Below, in pieces: positions 17,948 to 26,972 of a stretch of DNA of 64,000 bases (position 1 is the stretch's first letter; every line of letters starts with the position of its first letter). The position numbers and the translations under genes are program-made. The DNA is taken from assembly GCA_016717325.1 (NCBI GenBank), contig JADKFV010000005.1:39859-103858 (forward strand). The letters are read 5' to 3'. The notes under the pieces are model-generated. The model made no database searches, was not told where the DNA came from, and saw only the letters and a program-made list of their open reading frames with translations. The DNA comes from Bacteroidota bacterium. GTDB taxonomy: Bacteria; Bacteroidota; Bacteroidia; AKYH767-A; OLB10.

Positions 17948-18445
17948 TTACCGCCCAAACATCTTATCGTCCTTATCCATGCGTGTAGGATCTTCGAGAG
18001 GATATTCCTTTCTCAAGGGCCAACCTTCGAGTGAATCCATGTTAAGAATTCTGCGCAAATCGGGGTGACCGGCAAAATGAAATCCAAAGAAATCATAAGC
18101 CTCGCGCTCCATCCAGTTTGCAGCAGCAAATATATCAACCAACGATTTAAAGTGCGGTTGTTCTTCGTTCGAAAAACATTTTATCCGCAATCGTAAATTA
18201 GCAGGTAAATTATGCAAGTGATAAACCATCCCAAATTTTTGTTCGCCATCGGGAAAGTGCATACCATTTGCACTTGTAAGAAATGCAAAACCCTCATTGT
18301 TCTTTAGATGCAACATTATATCGTGCAACGCTTCGCGCTTTATGGTAATAGCCAATATATCATAATGCAATTGAGAGTCGAGAATTTTGTCGCCAAACAT
18401 TTCTTGCAATTGAGGAACAAAGGTTTCTGCCGAAGGGGTATTCAT
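17948..18445 (-). CDS. nuoC: NADH-quinone oxidoreductase subunit C
   Basis: The 30-kDa-type peripheral subunit, 165 residues. The diagnostic C-terminal signature is present: WMEREAYDFFGFHFAGHPDLRRIL followed by GWPLRKEYPLE. It contacts NuoD and NuoI and has no cofactor. ATG at 18445, 45 bp after nuoB. The stop lies 3 bp from the repeat block that separates it from nuoD. Confidence 0.95.
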   Translation of the reverse strand: MNTPSAETFVPQLQEMFGDKILDSQLHYDILAITIKREALHDIMLHLKNNEGFAFLTSANGMHFPDGEQKFGMVYHLHNLPANLRLRIKCFSNEEQPHFKSLVDIFAAANWMEREAYDFFGFHFAGHPDLRRILNMDSLEGWPLRKEYPLEDPTRMDKDDKMFGR

Positions 18446-18490
18446 TTAAGGTGATTTGTTTTATTGATGTGTTTAAAACTACACAATTTA

Positions 18491-19024
18491 TTATTCTATA
18501 TTGTACGAGGCCATTAAAGCTTTATACTCCGGAGACTCACGCCTGCGAAGGCTTTCGTTTTCGACCAGCTTTTGAATTTGAAGCACTCCATCTAATATTT
18601 GCTCGGGGCGGGGTGGGCAACCTGGTACGTATACATCTACCGGTATAATCCTGTCTATGCCCTGCAGTACGCTGTATGTATCGAAAATGCCTCCTGTACT
18701 GGCACAAGCACCCACACTAAGCACCCAACGGGGTTCAGCCATTTGCTCGTAAACCTGACGTAGAACCGGTCCCATTTTTTTAGAAATGGTTCCCATTACC
18801 ATAAGCATATCGGCCTGACGTGGAGAGAAACTTAGGCGCTCGCAACCAAACCTGCCAAAATCATAGTGCGATGCCATGGTTGCCATAAACTCGATACCAC
18901 AACATGATGTAGCAAAAGGCAAAGGCCACAAAGAATTTTTGCGCGCCATACCAACAAGCAAGTCAAGTTTCGAAGCCATAAACCCCGGTCCTTCGTAACT
19001 CTCTATTTTATTATCGTTCGACAT
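18491..19024 (-). CDS. nuoB: NADH-quinone oxidoreductase subunit B (cluster N2)
   Basis: PSST-type subunit of 177 residues that holds the last cluster, N2, beside the quinone site. The N2 ligands are in ATSCCGIEFM (the tandem cysteines), SVGACASTGG and VYVPGCPPRPE. The C-terminal extension is short. ATG at 19024. It lies between nuoA (256-bp repeat-containing gap) and nuoC (45 bp). Confidence 0.96.
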   Translation of the reverse strand: MSNDNKIESYEGPGFMASKLDLLVGMARKNSLWPLPFATSCCGIEFMATMASHYDFGRFGCERLSFSPRQADMLMVMGTISKKMGPVLRQVYEQMAEPRWVLSVGACASTGGIFDTYSVLQGIDRIIPVDVYVPGCPPRPEQILDGVLQIQKLVENESLRRRESPEYKALMASYNIE

Positions 19025-19049
19025 TTTTTATTTTTTAATTTAATGTACC

Positions 19050-19275
19050 CCGACACTTCGGTCGGGGCAGGCCCCTACAAGGGACTTTTACACAATGCGA
19101 TTTTCATTTATATGCGATTCTCGATTTTTACAATTCGTATAACCATTGAACTCTGTAACTATTAAAATCTATTATTATTAAACTATAAACCTTAAACTTC
19201 AAAAGTCAAACTTGAAACTTCAAACTTCAAACTTCAAACTTCAAACTTGGCACTTCAAACTTGAAACTTCAAACT
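19050..19275. repeat. Palindrome fragment and AAACTTC heptamer tandem repeat
   Basis: Between nuoB and nuoA. At 19050-19066 the plus strand has CCCCGACACTTCGGTCGGGG, one hairpin of the BIME-like family. At about 19195-19275 a simple repeat built on AAACTTC / CTTCAAA runs for roughly 80 bp, interrupted once by GGCACTTC. No gene is visible. Confidence 0.75.
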
Positions 19276-19280
19276 AACTC

Positions 19281-19655
19281 CTATTGCCACTTCAGCGCAC
19301 CTTTCTTTATTATATAATAAAACCCAACTAACAGGGTTCCAAGGAAAACAAGCATTTCGACAAAACCAAACCAACCCATATCCTTAAAATTTACTGCCCA
19401 TGGATACATGAATATTACTTCTACATCGAAAAGAACAAACAATATGGCAACAAGAAAATATTTTATATTAAAAGGAAGGCGAGCATTATCTACAGACTCA
19501 ATGCCGCATTCGAATACATCGAGTTTGATTTTACTATCGCGCTTGGGGCCAAGTTTGTGTGTGAAAAAAATGGTAGTAACTACAAAACCCATGGCCACCA
19601 CAAACATCATAACTATGGGAAGGTAATCGGCAGGAGTGCTGTTTAGCAATATCAT
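19281..19655 (-). CDS. nuoA: NADH-quinone oxidoreductase subunit A
   Basis: First gene of the nuo operon, 124 residues, three membrane helices. The family signature FECGIESVDNARLPFNIKYFLVAILFVLFDVEVIFMYPW is clear, with the conserved loop cysteine and the glutamate/aspartate pair in the helix that follows. The ATG at 19655 (MILLNSTPADYLP) is chosen over an upstream TTG because the N terminus then begins at the first helix. A degenerate palindrome lies 20 bp upstream. The operon promoter is expected in 19656-19960, which is shared with the divergent Omp28-like gene. Confidence 0.95.
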   Translation of the reverse strand: MILLNSTPADYLPIVMMFVVAMGFVVTTIFFTHKLGPKRDSKIKLDVFECGIESVDNARLPFNIKYFLVAILFVLFDVEVIFMYPWAVNFKDMGWFGFVEMLVFLGTLLVGFYYIIKKGALKWQ

Positions 19656-19675
19656 ATTTTTATTTTTTTTTCGGA

Positions 19676-19694
19676 ATGCCGACCAAAGTGTCGG
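19676..19694. repeat. Degenerate single palindrome upstream of nuoA
   Basis: TGCCGACCAAAGTGTCGGTA on the plus strand, half of the BIME-like element, within the presumed 5' leader of the nuo transcript. In RNA it could form a small hairpin about 20 nt before the nuoA start codon. Confidence 0.55.
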
Positions 19695-19903
19695 TAATGA
19701 AATTTTTATCCGCGGCAAATGTTAGTTAACATTGAAATATACCAATAGTTAGAAGTTTTTGAATAAAAGTTTTTGCGATTGGTACTACCGAACAATTCAA
19801 AGGGGTAGATTATGCAACACTTGCCATGTTCAGGCTTAAAAAAGCATTTGACTTTTAGTTTCAACAGATTGTTGATAGGATATTAATTTTCATGTAAATC
19901 TTT

Positions 19904-19932
19904 TTGGTTTCGAAATATTTTATATATTTTTG
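19904..19932 (+). promoter_or_regulatory. Candidate Bacteroidota-type promoter (-33 TTG / -7 TATTTTTG)
   Basis: TTG at 19904-19906 and TATTTTTG at 19925-19932 fit the Bacteroidota consensus TTG/TAnnTTTG with an 18-bp gap. A transcript would start near 19938 with a leader of about 26 nt ending in an A-rich run directly before the ATG at 19964. This fits a strongly expressed gene. Predicted from sequence only. Confidence 0.5.
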
Positions 19933-19963
19933 AGCCATTAAAAATCATAAAAATTTAAAAAAA

Positions 19964-20806
19964 ATGAAGTTCACAAAGTCTATTATTTTCGTTTTATTGG
20001 TATCGTTTATTTTTTCTTGCAAAAAGAAAGATGATGATACTACAACAACTACCGGTGGCGGTGGTGGAACGCCTGCAGGCATTACATTAGTAAAAAAGAA
20101 CAAAGCCTTGTTCATCGACTTTAGCGAAACATGGTGCCCTCCTTGCGGAAGTTATGGTGGTCCTTCTTTCGATCAGGCATTAGTAACTTTAGATACATTA
20201 GTTAGTTGTATGAAGGTGTATGGTTCATCTACTCCAGCTTCTTTTAATTCATCTGTATCTAATGCAATGGCTGGTGATTATGCGGTTTCGGGTGTGCCAA
20301 CATTCTTTGTAAATGGTGTTGAAGAGTTTACAGGTGGAGGTGTTCAATCAAGTATTTCTGCAAATGTTAACTGGGTTAAATCTCGTGGTACTGTTGAGTA
20401 TAATAAGCCTGTGATTGCTGCAGTTGGATTATCAAGAACTATAACTGATACTAACGTTGTAGTTAAAACTAAAGTTCAATTTTATACTGCTCAAGCCGCT
20501 GGCAAAAAATATCAATTAGCAGTTTATTTACTTGAAGATAAATTGATAGCCAATCAATCAACCACAACCGGACCTAATGCAACTTATGAGCATCGTAACT
20601 TGTTGCGTGCTTCTGCAACTGCTTCTTACAAAGGAGATCCATTAAATAATTCGGTTGCAATTGTAGCTGATCAGTTATACGAAAAAACCTATACCATAAC
20701 AAAACCTGCAGCGTGGGTTAAAGGAAACATACGTGTTTTGGCAGTGATTTACGATGCAACAGCTGCCGGAAAACCTACAGTTATAAACACCTGGATAGTT
20801 AACTAG
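19964..20806 (+). CDS. Omp28-like lipoprotein with thioredoxin motif
   Basis: A 280-residue lipoprotein. The signal peptide ends at FIFSC19, and the cysteine is followed by KKKDDD and a T/G-rich linker. A thioredoxin-fold domain follows with WCPPC (C58, C61) and a cis-proline loop SGVPTFFVNG, then an Omp28-related C-terminal beta domain with VKTKVQFYT and NRNLLRAS-like segments (YEHRNLLRAS). Such proteins are common in Bacteroidota, where they sit on the outer membrane and may act as thiol-disulphide proteins; the substrate is unknown. The gene has its own candidate promoter and a strong intrinsic terminator, so it is monocistronic. Codon use is smoother and richer in GCT/GGT than in its neighbours, hinting at high expression. 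Confidence 0.85.
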   Translation: MKFTKSIIFVLLVSFIFSCKKKDDDTTTTTGGGGGTPAGITLVKKNKALFIDFSETWCPPCGSYGGPSFDQALVTLDTLVSCMKVYGSSTPASFNSSVSNAMAGDYAVSGVPTFFVNGVEEFTGGGVQSSISANVNWVKSRGTVEYNKPVIAAVGLSRTITDTNVVVKTKVQFYTAQAAGKKYQLAVYLLEDKLIANQSTTTGPNATYEHRNLLRASATASYKGDPLNNSVAIVADQLYEKTYTITKPAAWVKGNIRVLAVIYDATAAGKPTVINTWIVN

Positions 20807-20835
20807 TACTCTAAGGTAATATTCCAATACAGAAA

Positions 20836-20863
20836 GGCTACTCACACGAGTAGCCTTTTTTTT
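20836..20863 (+). terminator. Intrinsic terminator after the Omp28-like gene
   Basis: Perfect 8-bp stem GGCTACTC/GAGTAGCC (20836-20843 and 20848-20855) with an ACAC loop and eight T directly after it. It lies 30 bp past the stop codon. Confidence 0.92.
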
Positions 20864-20929
20864 GCACAAAAAACTATTGCTTTTGTTTATTGTTGTAATT
20901 GCAATTTGAAAAATAATATAAAACAAAAT

Positions 20930-22401
20930 ATGCCAAGTGCTATAATAATTGGTTCGGGTCTGGGTGGTTTGGCCACAGCATTAAGATTGAGCCAAAATGG
21001 ATACAAAGTTACCATCATTGAGAAACACAATACTGCCGGTGGACGGTTAAATACATTTAGCAAAGATGGTTTTACCTTCGATACCGGGCCATCGTTTTTC
21101 AGCATGAGTTATGCTTTTACCGAGTTGTTCGATTATTGCAAAATAAAAAATCCTTTAACGCTTCAACCTTTAAATCCGCTTTACAGTGTTTATTTCGAAG
21201 GCAACAATGTTCCGCTAAAAATATATAAAGACCTCGATAAACTTCAAACTGAATTCAAACACATAGAGCCTGAATTAAAAAAACGGTTGGAAAAATATTT
21301 GAAAAAGGCCGGGCAACTTTTTTACGATACCGAACACATTGTTATTGATAAGAACTTCGATTCCACACTTTCTTATTTGTTAGCCCTTTCGCGTGTGCCA
21401 TGGAAACATGCCCCAATGATGTTTCGCAGCATGTGGACCGAACTTGAAAATACTTTCACCTCACAAGAAGCCAAGGTAATATTTTCGCTTGTGGCATTTT
21501 TTCTGGGAAGCACTCCTTTCGAAACGCCTGCTGTGTATAGCTTACTCAACTTTACCGAACTGGTACACGATGGTTACTGGAATGTGAAAGGCGGCATGTA
21601 TAAAATAGTTGACGAATTAATGGTTTTATTAAAGGCTCGTAACGTTGAATTTATTTTCAATACCGAAATTGTAAAAATAGAATCGCAAGGTGAACGCGTT
21701 ACCAAATTGATTGACAAGGCCGGCACTTCGTATACAGCCGATGTTATTATTTGCAATAGCGATGCAGCATCGTTTCGTGGGCAGGTGTTGGGGCGTAAAA
21801 TTTCACTCCTCAAAAACTCGATAAGATGGAATGGACACTTTCGCCATTTACAATTTATTTAGGTGTGAAAGGCAAGTGTAAAGATTTGAATCATCACAAT
21901 TATTTTTTGGGAAATAATTTTCGCGAGTATTCCGATAATATTTTTAAAACATCGGTAGCACCAAGTAAACCATATTACTATGTAAATGTGAGTAGCAAAT
22001 CGAACGAAGAATGTGCCCCTGCCGGTTGCGAAAATATTTTTATACTTTGTCCTGTTCCCGATTTGCGTTACAAGCCCGATTGGTCCGACACAGAATCATT
22101 AGCAAATAATATAATTGATGATTTATCGCAACGCATCAATTTCGATTTAAAAGCAAATACCCTAAGTCGCACTATATGGAACCCTATCGACTGGCAAGAT
22201 AAATTTAATTTATACCGTGGCAGTGGATTGGGGTTGGCACATGGGCTTAATCAGGTAGGAGGATTGCGACCTCGAAACTTTGATGAACAATTTTCAAATT
22301 TATTTTATGTAGGGGCAAGTACTACACCCGGTACAGGTTTGCCAATGGTAATTATCAGTAGTAAACTTGTGTGCGAAAGAGTATTGGCAATTGGAAAATA
22401 G
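20930..22401 (+). CDS. Carotenoid (phytoene) desaturase family protein, CrtI/CrtD-like (apparent frameshift)
   Basis: FAD-dependent carotenoid desaturase. The N terminus has the dinucleotide-binding loop IIGSGLGGLATALRL and the GGRLNTF segment; the C terminus has YVGASTTPGTGLPMVIISS, the typical CrtI-family ending. The frame breaks near 21795-21808: adding one base leads from GRKIS into PQKLDKMEWTLSPFTIYLG, which is the expected family sequence, and gives 490 residues, the normal length. The ATG at 20930 is preferred over an earlier TTG because the Rossmann strand begins two residues later. Whether the step is phytoene, hydroxyneurosporene or another desaturation cannot be told, since no other crt gene is in view. 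Confidence 0.82.
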
Positions 22402-22458
22402 TGCTCCGGTTTTAATTTTTTACTTCAGGTAATTTATTCCGAAGCAACTATCCCAAAT

Positions 22459-24822
22459 TTAAAAATCTATTTTATAGCTCAATATTGGAATGAGAGGTGC
22501 CTGATATGAAGTTTTTGTTTGTCCGGTAAGTGGGTCAAAAAATTCGCCAAAAACATTTTTTGCATTGGTGGCATTTTGCACATCGAGCGACCAAGTTGTG
22601 GTGGTTTTTGTTTTGTTGTTTTTGTAACTCAATTTCACGTCAATGCGAAAATAATCTTTCTCCTTGCGGGCAAAAGGTTGCGATTCGTTGAAAATAGTTT
22701 CTCCTGCAGCAATCGAAGCTTCTTTATCAATTGGCGTATTGCGTAATCCACCACGATACAATGCTTTGGCATTTACACCAATTGTCTTTTTGTTATCCGA
22801 TTTTCGAATGCTGAATTCTTTGCCACTGGTAAATGACATGGCATAACCGCTATTGTATTTAGTATTGTACCATTTGCCCGATGATGCACGATATTCTGAA
22901 TTAAACACCGAGCCCGATAACAGAAAGTACAAATTGTTTTTCATATATTGTTCCAATGTAAATTCGGTGCCGTAGTTTTTACCAAGTCCTTTATTTGCAA
23001 GTTTATAACTAGGGTATTCATTATCTACATTTAATACACTAAAATTACTTGTAACCTCTGTAGCCACAGGAACATTGAAAATAGATTGATAATACACTTC
23101 CACTTTACCATGTAAGTATTGCGTAAGAGCAATGCCATACGATACCACGCCATGATGTGCACGTGTGAAATCCAAATTTTTGTTTGGCAGTATACTGTTA
23201 CCGTTAATACTTGTTTCGGCAAAATAAATTCCCAGAGGTTGCATTTGACTGTGCAATCCATAACCCAAAGCTAATGTTTGCTTTCCCATTGTGTATTTGA
23301 TGTTGGCGCGCGGCTCTATCGATTTGCTACCATTCAAATTAGTATACATGAAATGTAAACCGGAGTTGAGTTGTAAATTTTCGGTAATGTTGTATGCCCA
23401 CTGCGTATATGCATTGTAGATTGCCAATTTTCCCTTGTTGTTAATTTTTGTGTTGATGGCTCCAAAAGGCACATCAACCGTTTTCTTTAATAAATCGAAG
23501 CCATAAAAATTTGCAGCAACACCACTTTTAATATTGTGTTGTGCATTAAATTTTGTACTCAATGCGGTTTGAATGGTAAATTTATTTTCGCCATAAACTT
23601 CTTGCCACTCTCGCACAGGTTGATATTCACTCGAAAGTCTGTCGGTTGAAAAATCTTTTCCACTGCCCGATAAAGTTGCGGAGGTTTTAAGATACATTTT
23701 TTCGTTTATCGAAAAAGTGTGATTCATGCCGGCAGCACCTGTGTTGGAATTAAACTTCCAATTATATTTTTCGTATTCGGCCTTCCATTTCGAAGAATCT
23801 TTTTTTGCCTCGAAAATTTGACCACTCAATCCACCAAAACCAAAGAGCGAAAAATTTCCTGCATGTTTTGTCGGCAAAAATATATTGTACGATAAGTCCT
23901 GAAAATTTGTAACCGCATCGCCCACAGGCACACCCAATTTTGCAAGTACCGATAGCGTAGAGTAACGATAGTTTACTAGATACGAACCGCCATAACCTTT
24001 TTTAAAATATCCTTCGGTTGCTAAATCGGTACCAAGGAAACCCGCTTGAATAGTGTGTTCGCGCTTTTCGCTATTGCCTTTGCGCAATCGCATATCAAAC
24101 ACTCCACTCAATGCATTACCATACTCTGCCGGAAACGAACCGGTTAAAAAATCGGAATTGGTAAGCAATTGCGAACTTAAAATAGAAACCCCACCGCCCG
24201 AAGTAGCCACCGATGAAAAGTGATTTGGATTGGGAATATCTACACCTTCCATGCGCCACAATAATCCATTGGGAGAGTTGCCACGAATACTAATTGTATT
24301 GTTGCCATCATCGGTACTTACTACTCCTGCAAAGGCTTGTGCCATGCGGGCAGGGTCATTAATAGCGGCCGCAAATTTTTGTGTTTCTTCTACCGAAAAT
24401 GTGCGGGCGCTTACATTTGCCATTTGATTTACTACAGCATTTTTTTTCTTTTCGGCCACCACCACAATTTCGTTTGCCTGCACTATTTTTTCTTCCAATT
24501 GTATTTGCAACACTACTTCTTTGCCCGAGTTAACAACCAAATTATTTATGTAATAATCTTTGTAACCCATGAAGGATATTTTTATCGAGTGCTTGCCTAC
24601 CGGAATATTTGTAAGTTTAAATTTTCCATTTACATCGGAAACTGATCCATTAAGCGGAGTAACAGTAAGCACCACAACGTTTGCTCCCGGCAATGCCACT
24701 TGTGTTACTTTGTCAACTACTTCGCCTTTGATTATTTGTGTTACTTGTTGTGCTGTAAGCTGAGATTGTGTTGCAATAAAAATAGCTGCACTCATTAAAA
24801 TCAATTTCAAATTCTTTGTCAT
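22459..24822 (-). CDS. TonB-dependent receptor with carboxypeptidase-regulatory-like domain
   Basis: Outer-membrane receptor of 787 residues. A signal peptide (cleaved near SQLTAQ, residue ~25) precedes a CarboxypepD_reg-like beta sandwich (residues ~30-115, KGEVVDKVTQVALPGANVVV), then a TonB plug (~150-250, PARMAQAFAGVVSTDDGNNTISIRG and the GSFPAEYGNALSGVFDMRLRKG end), then a 22-strand-type barrel to the C terminus (LSYKIDF with terminal F). The plug asks for SIRGNSPNGLLWRMEGVDIPNPNHF, the form found in receptors that are not SusC-like. No SusD lipoprotein is adjacent. The substrate is unknown; the frame is intact over 2.3 kb. Confidence 0.93.
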   Translation of the reverse strand: MTKNLKLILMSAAIFIATQSQLTAQQVTQIIKGEVVDKVTQVALPGANVVVLTVTPLNGSVSDVNGKFKLTNIPVGKHSIKISFMGYKDYYINNLVVNSGKEVVLQIQLEEKIVQANEIVVVAEKKKNAVVNQMANVSARTFSVEETQKFAAAINDPARMAQAFAGVVSTDDGNNTISIRGNSPNGLLWRMEGVDIPNPNHFSSVATSGGGVSILSSQLLTNSDFLTGSFPAEYGNALSGVFDMRLRKGNSEKREHTIQAGFLGTDLATEGYFKKGYGGSYLVNYRYSTLSVLAKLGVPVGDAVTNFQDLSYNIFLPTKHAGNFSLFGFGGLSGQIFEAKKDSSKWKAEYEKYNWKFNSNTGAAGMNHTFSINEKMYLKTSATLSGSGKDFSTDRLSSEYQPVREWQEVYGENKFTIQTALSTKFNAQHNIKSGVAANFYGFDLLKKTVDVPFGAINTKINNKGKLAIYNAYTQWAYNITENLQLNSGLHFMYTNLNGSKSIEPRANIKYTMGKQTLALGYGLHSQMQPLGIYFAETSINGNSILPNKNLDFTRAHHGVVSYGIALTQYLHGKVEVYYQSIFNVPVATEVTSNFSVLNVDNEYPSYKLANKGLGKNYGTEFTLEQYMKNNLYFLLSGSVFNSEYRASSGKWYNTKYNSGYAMSFTSGKEFSIRKSDNKKTIGVNAKALYRGGLRNTPIDKEASIAAGETIFNESQPFARKEKDYFRIDVKLSYKNNKTKTTTTWSLDVQNATNAKNVFGEFFDPLTGQTKTSYQAPLIPILSYKIDF

Positions 24823-24945
24823 ACAATATTTATTTATGGTTTGTTAGTATGACAACTCAAATCATCTTTACCCTAATTTTATTTTGTTTTTTTTTGAAAT
24901 AATTTTTGAATTGTGAATGGAACGGAGAATATTATTCTATTTGTT

Positions 24946-25072
24946 GAAGCAAGCGACTACGCATGTTGTTGTATTTATGTCGGTTGTGAATAATAAAATT
25001 TTATATTTGCTTAGTAGAAAAATTATCTGAAATAATGAATCCTGCAATACTATTTCACGAGCTTCAAGCTAG
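24946..25072. repeat. ~125-bp direct repeat, upstream copy
   Basis: Matches 26809-26936 along its length: CAAGCGACTACGC, then GTTGTATTTAT, then GAATAATAAAATTTTATATT, then CTGAAATAATGAATCCT and ACTATTTCAC. It lies just upstream of the T9SS gene at 25130. TATATTTG at 25002-25009 fits a -7 element, but the best TTG upstream is only 15 bp away, so a promoter is possible, not shown. Confidence 0.75.
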
Positions 25073-25129
25073 GACTTTTGCGGTAGCGGAGAGGTTAGTC
25101 TTTTACCAAAGTAAATTTGTTAAACCTAC

Positions 25130-26614
25130 ATGGTTATGAAAAAAGTCCTCATTACACTTATGATTTTAGTTGTATCAATGCAATGTTTATCGCAAGGCTT
25201 AAATAACAACTGGATGAGTGGGTATTCAAGCTTTGGCGGGCTACCTTTTGGCATAAATAAAATAAATTTTTACAATGGTAATCCTACGGTTACATATGAC
25301 AGTCTTCCAATGGATTTTAACCACACCCACGCCAACATTAGCGATAGCGCAGGGAATATACTTTTTTATACCAATGGCTATTACATTGCCGATGCCACAA
25401 ACGATACTATGGACAATGGTGATAGTATAAATGCTGGGGCTTATGCTGATGCATTTCCGGATGGTTTGTTGATACCACAAGGTGCTTTGATAATACCAAA
25501 ACCCGATAATCCGGGGATATATTATATGTTTCATAATACTTTGGATGAGTATCCAATAATGAACTCAGCTTATTATTCGAAAAATTTGAAATTAACCACA
25601 ATTGATATGTCACTAAATAATGGCAAGGGAAAAGTCTTGAGCAAAAATGTTCCAATAATAATTGACTCATTAAATGACTGCAAATTGATAGCTTGCAAAC
25701 ATGGCAATGGTAGAGATTGGTGGGTTATAACACATCGTGTAAAAACAAATATGTTTTACAAAGTTTTAGTTACTCCTTATGGCATTCAAAGTATTACTTC
25801 ACAGAATATAGGAACAATTAGAAGTTATGATACAGGGCAAGCCAAATTTTCGCCTGATGGCACTAAGTATGCATACTTTACAATTAGCTTAGATGTATTT
25901 GATTTTGATAGATGTACAGGTTTGTTTAGCAATTGGCGGCACGATAGTGTACCTGAAATATATGGTAACCAAGGCTGTGCCTTTTCTCCTAATGGGCAGA
26001 TGCTTTATATTTCCAACTTATATAGAATATGGCAATACGATTTAAACATCAACAACTTACAAGCCACTCGCAACATTGTGGCAGAGTGGGATAGTTTTTA
26101 TTACGCAGGAGTTATTGCAACACTGTTATGTTTGCCCGAACTTGCCCCTGATGGCAAAATATATTTAACCACAGGTAGTAGTTCGAATGTAATGCATGTA
26201 ATAAACAACCCCGATGTGTATGGCATGGGCTGTAATGTGGCGCAGCATAGTTTGCAATTGCCAGCGGTTTATTTTAATACTTTACCTAATCATCCAAATT
26301 ACTTTTTGGGGCCCGCACCAGGTAATCCGTGTAATAACCTGGGAATACCCCCTGCCCCCTACGAGGGGGTTAAGAAAATACAAGTGTTTGGTAATCCAAC
26401 AAACGATAAGTTTACATTGTGGTTTCCACCAGATAAAGATGTGGGTGTGTTGGAGATATATGATGTTAACGGTGAGTGTATACGTACCGAGCGGGTAAGC
26501 CAATGGAGCCAGTATAAAACTGTGGATATCTCTGAGTTGAGTGCGGGGGTTTATTATTGTAGGATGGTTTGGCCTACGGGAGAAGGTAGTGTAAAGGTTG
26601 TTCGGTTGGAGTAA
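25130..26614 (+). CDS. Secreted protein with T9SS type A sorting domain
   Basis: A 494-residue protein. Signal peptide at the N terminus (KKVLITLMILVVSMQCLSQ), then a body with repeats such as ISDSAGNILFYTNG, YAYFTISLDVFDFDRCTG and FSPNGQMLYISN, which resemble beta-propeller blades, and a C-terminal sorting domain of about 75 residues (QVFGNPTNDKFTLWFP ... LEIYDVNGECI ... ELSAGVYYCRM). Such proteins cross the outer membrane by the type IX system and are often anchored to the surface. The enzymatic role, if any, is not recognised. The segment PPAPYEGVKK between body and sorting domain is encoded by a stretch that resembles the dispersed CCCCCTACGAGGGGG palindrome, so a repeat may have entered the coding region. 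Flanked on both sides by the ~125-bp repeat. Confidence 0.75.
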   Translation: MVMKKVLITLMILVVSMQCLSQGLNNNWMSGYSSFGGLPFGINKINFYNGNPTVTYDSLPMDFNHTHANISDSAGNILFYTNGYYIADATNDTMDNGDSINAGAYADAFPDGLLIPQGALIIPKPDNPGIYYMFHNTLDEYPIMNSAYYSKNLKLTTIDMSLNNGKGKVLSKNVPIIIDSLNDCKLIACKHGNGRDWWVITHRVKTNMFYKVLVTPYGIQSITSQNIGTIRSYDTGQAKFSPDGTKYAYFTISLDVFDFDRCTGLFSNWRHDSVPEIYGNQGCAFSPNGQMLYISNLYRIWQYDLNINNLQATRNIVAEWDSFYYAGVIATLLCLPELAPDGKIYLTTGSSSNVMHVINNPDVYGMGCNVAQHSLQLPAVYFNTLPNHPNYFLGPAPGNPCNNLGIPPAPYEGVKKIQVFGNPTNDKFTLWFPPDKDVGVLEIYDVNGECIRTERVSQWSQYKTVDISELSAGVYYCRMVWPTGEGSVKVVRLE

Positions 26615-26808
26615 ATGTAATACACCCCTAAATCCCCCACAGGGGGACTTGCCAATGCTCGGCTTGGATTTTTGCGACTTTTAAATTTGTTAATTGAACA
26701 AAATTTGAAAAATATATTAATTGAAAAGAAATACCCAGCGCAGTAAAGGTAAGCCCCTTAAGGGAGCTTGCACCGACCGAAGTGTCAGTGTTTGGGGTGT
26801 ATTTTGCT
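26615..26808. repeat. CCCCT-AGGGGG short palindromes and BIME fragment
   Basis: Non-coding stretch after the T9SS gene. AATCCCCCACAGGGGGACTT (near 26631) and GCCCCTTAAGGGAGC (near 26753) are short palindromes, and CACCGACCGAAGTGTCAGTG at 26771-26790 is a fragment of the BIME-like element. No ORF is supported. Confidence 0.55.
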
Positions 26809-26936
26809 GACGCAAGCGACTACGCTTGTAGTTGTATTTATCCCCATTATGAATAATAAAATTTTATATTTGCTTAGTGAAATATTTAGCTGAAATAATG
26901 AATCCTACAAAACTATTTCACAAGCCACAAGCGAGA
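26809..26936. repeat. ~125-bp direct repeat, downstream copy
   Basis: Second copy of the repeat at 24946-25072, about 1,863 bp away, same orientation, roughly 80 percent alike by eye. It ends close to the stop of the STN-domain gene (26973, minus strand). The pair frames the T9SS gene. Confidence 0.75.
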
Positions 26937-26972
26937 ACGCATGCAAGGGTTGCGTAATCAAAAATCATGAAA

